Translations under genes and position numbers: made by a program
Part shown: piece by piece, positions 6,428-7,603 of the stretch
How the letters are laid out: every line of letters begins with the position of its first letter
Numbering within the stretch: position 1 is the first letter of the stretch
The notes under the pieces: model-generated
What the model was told of the DNA's origin: nothing
What the model saw: only the letters and a program-made list of their open reading frames with translations
Databases searched by the model: none
Source of the DNA: Anaerolineae bacterium
GTDB lineage: Bacteria; Chloroflexota; Anaerolineae; DUEN01
NCBI GenBank assembly: GCA_021159845.1
Contig: JAGHDS010000165.1
Span: forward strand, 1 to 7,603
Length of the DNA stretch: 7,603 bases
Reading direction: 5' to 3'

Positions 6428-7603
6428 TTATTTCTCAGAAAGCGGGTAGTAGTAAGTGCCGGGATAGATGGGATTGTAATACCATCCCTGGACCCAGCGC
6501 TGCTCGTAGCGACGGCCGGTTGCCACAGCCAATCGGATCGCCGGAGCGTTCTCGTAATCCACCTGAGCGAGCTTCTTGTAGATCTCCGCTCGCTTTGCCG
6601 GATCCGTCTCAGCCACGCCAGCATTTACGAGCTCCGTGAACTGCTTGAGCAGGTCCTCGGGCATGTTCTGCCGGCGAGCATAAGTACCAACCGTGAAGGG
6701 CTGCGCCCAGTTGTGCGGATCGTGGATATCCTCCAGCCAGCCGCTGACGAAGATCGGCAAACGACCACCGCGAATCTGGCGCAGGAAGGTCGGCCACGGC
6801 AGGCCCACGATCTCGATCTGGAACTTATCATTGATGTCAGCCAGGTCGGCCTGCAGGATCTGGGCGACCGTCTGGCGTGTCACATTGCCTGTGTTGTATG
6901 CGATCTGGAAGCGGAAGCCCTTCTCCCACACCTGGCCGTCCCACGCCTGCTTGAGCTCCTCGGCGCATTTATCCGGATCATAGGTGTACTTGGGGCCATT
7001 GGGATCGTAACCCAACATGCCGGGGATCAGCACACCCACGTTCTGCACCGCCTCACCGTTCAAAGCTTCCTGGATGAAGGAATCCCAGTCGAAGCAGTAG
7101 TTGAAGGCCCGGCGGACATGGATGTCACTGAAGAAGTCGGGTGGAATACCATTACCGTCCAACTTGCCACTGCCGATGAAGGGATTGCCACCCTCGGTGT
7201 TGATGTTGAAGTTGAAGAAGGCATCCGTGCGGGTCACGCCAGGCATTCCCTTGTACAGGCGAAGCGGCTGGTCCGGGTGATCGGACGGCTTGCAGTCAAA
7301 GGAGCCGTCTTCCTGGTACTCGCAGATCTCGCCCACCAGCGGATCCACCTGGGAGACGTTCTGTCGCGGCACGTAGACCGAATCGGCGTCGCCGGCCTGG
7401 AGCATAGCAAAGCGGGTGCCCCACTCATTCACGCTCTTGATGATGACCCGCTCCAAAGAGGCCGGCCCTACAGGCCCACCATCCCAGGCCGGGCCCACAT
7501 CAGCCGTTCGCCAGTAGTTATCATTGCGCACCAGGACGATTTCCTCGCCCGGCGTCCAGTGATCCAGCTTGAAGGGACCGGTGCCGTTCATGATGCTGGT
7601 GAA
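6428..7603 (-). CDS. Peptide-type ABC transporter substrate-binding protein (family 5), C-terminal part (5' end off window)
   Basis: This is the extracytoplasmic receptor of the importer, probably for oligopeptides or a similar solute. The frame is open to the right edge, so the ATG at 7591 is internal. The 391 visible residues are roughly the C-terminal two thirds of a family member. Recognisable family segments are GTGPFKLDHWTPGEEIVLVR (near 7-26), the conserved link VRRAFNYCFDWDSF (about residues 150-163), and a C-terminal lobe with a Trp/Tyr-rich tail (WVQGWYYNPIYPGTYYY). The signal peptide and the WHDG signature would be off the edge. It is the first gene of the visible cluster and is separated from the permeases by 77 nt that hold the hairpin at 6381-6404. 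It differs clearly from the second binding protein at 2473-4182, so the two are not a recent duplication. The stop is TAA. The substrate cannot be named. Confidence 0.93.
   Translation of the reverse strand, partial: FTSIMNGTGPFKLDHWTPGEEIVLVRNDNYWRTADVGPAWDGGPVGPASLERVIIKSVNEWGTRFAMLQAGDADSVYVPRQNVSQVDPLVGEICEYQEDGSFDCKPSDHPDQPLRLYKGMPGVTRTDAFFNFNINTEGGNPFIGSGKLDGNGIPPDFFSDIHVRRAFNYCFDWDSFIQEALNGEAVQNVGVLIPGMLGYDPNGPKYTYDPDKCAEELKQAWDGQVWEKGFRFQIAYNTGNVTRQTVAQILQADLADINDKFQIEIVGLPWPTFLRQIRGGRLPIFVSGWLEDIHDPHNWAQPFTVGTYARRQNMPEDLLKQFTELVNAGVAETDPAKRAEIYKKLAQVDYENAPAIRLAVATGRRYEQRWVQGWYYNPIYPGTYYYPLSEK

Noticed and set aside
1..7603. CRISPR arrays, tRNA or rRNA genes, insertion sequences, phage genes
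   Set aside because: I saw no direct repeat array, tRNA-like cloverleaf, rRNA segment, transposase or terminal inverted repeats in the window.

Overview
The window reads as bacterial DNA of moderately high G+C. It probably comes from a thermophilic or anaerobic member of Chloroflexota or a similar lineage. That guess rests on the Pro/Thr-rich linker after the lipobox of one binding protein and on the style of the peptide permeases; no rRNA or marker gene here proves it.

Layout. Plus strand, 1-1192: the C-terminal part (396 residues) of a membrane-bound proton-translocating pyrophosphatase (hppA), cut by the left edge. Positions 1193-1281 separate two convergent genes and hold a perfect 13-bp hairpin at 1220-1256 that can terminate both. 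Minus strand, 1282-2331: selD, selenide water dikinase (selenophosphate synthetase). Minus strand, 2473-7603, transcribed right to left: a peptide-type ABC importer cluster made of a family 5 substrate-binding protein (cut by the right edge), a G/C-rich GAAA-tetraloop hairpin, a DppB-type permease, a DppC-type permease and a second, lipoprotein-type family 5 binding protein. No ATPase gene is in view.

Main result. selD is itself a selenoprotein gene. A conventional reading starts at the ATG at 2271 and loses the active site. The same frame continues upstream through one UGA (2283-2281) to an ATG at 2331 with a good Shine-Dalgarno. The restored N-terminus places the UGA at residue 17 and the conserved Lys at residue 20, the same numbers as the catalytic Cys17 and Lys20 of E. 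coli SelD. A 7-bp hairpin with a GUU loop starts 26 nt after the UGA, and its loop starts 33 nt after it. This fits a bacterial SECIS element. The organism should therefore decode UGA as selenocysteine and carry selA, selB and selC elsewhere. SelD would make the selenophosphate needed for its own synthesis.

The pyrophosphatase carries the Lys/Thr signature of potassium-independent, proton-pumping enzymes. The ABC cluster should import oligopeptides or a similar solute, and its two binding proteins may broaden substrate range. Selenocysteine-containing SelD is known in other bacteria, so the window does not show a wholly new system. It shows a gene that automatic annotation would cut short, with its recoding signal intact.
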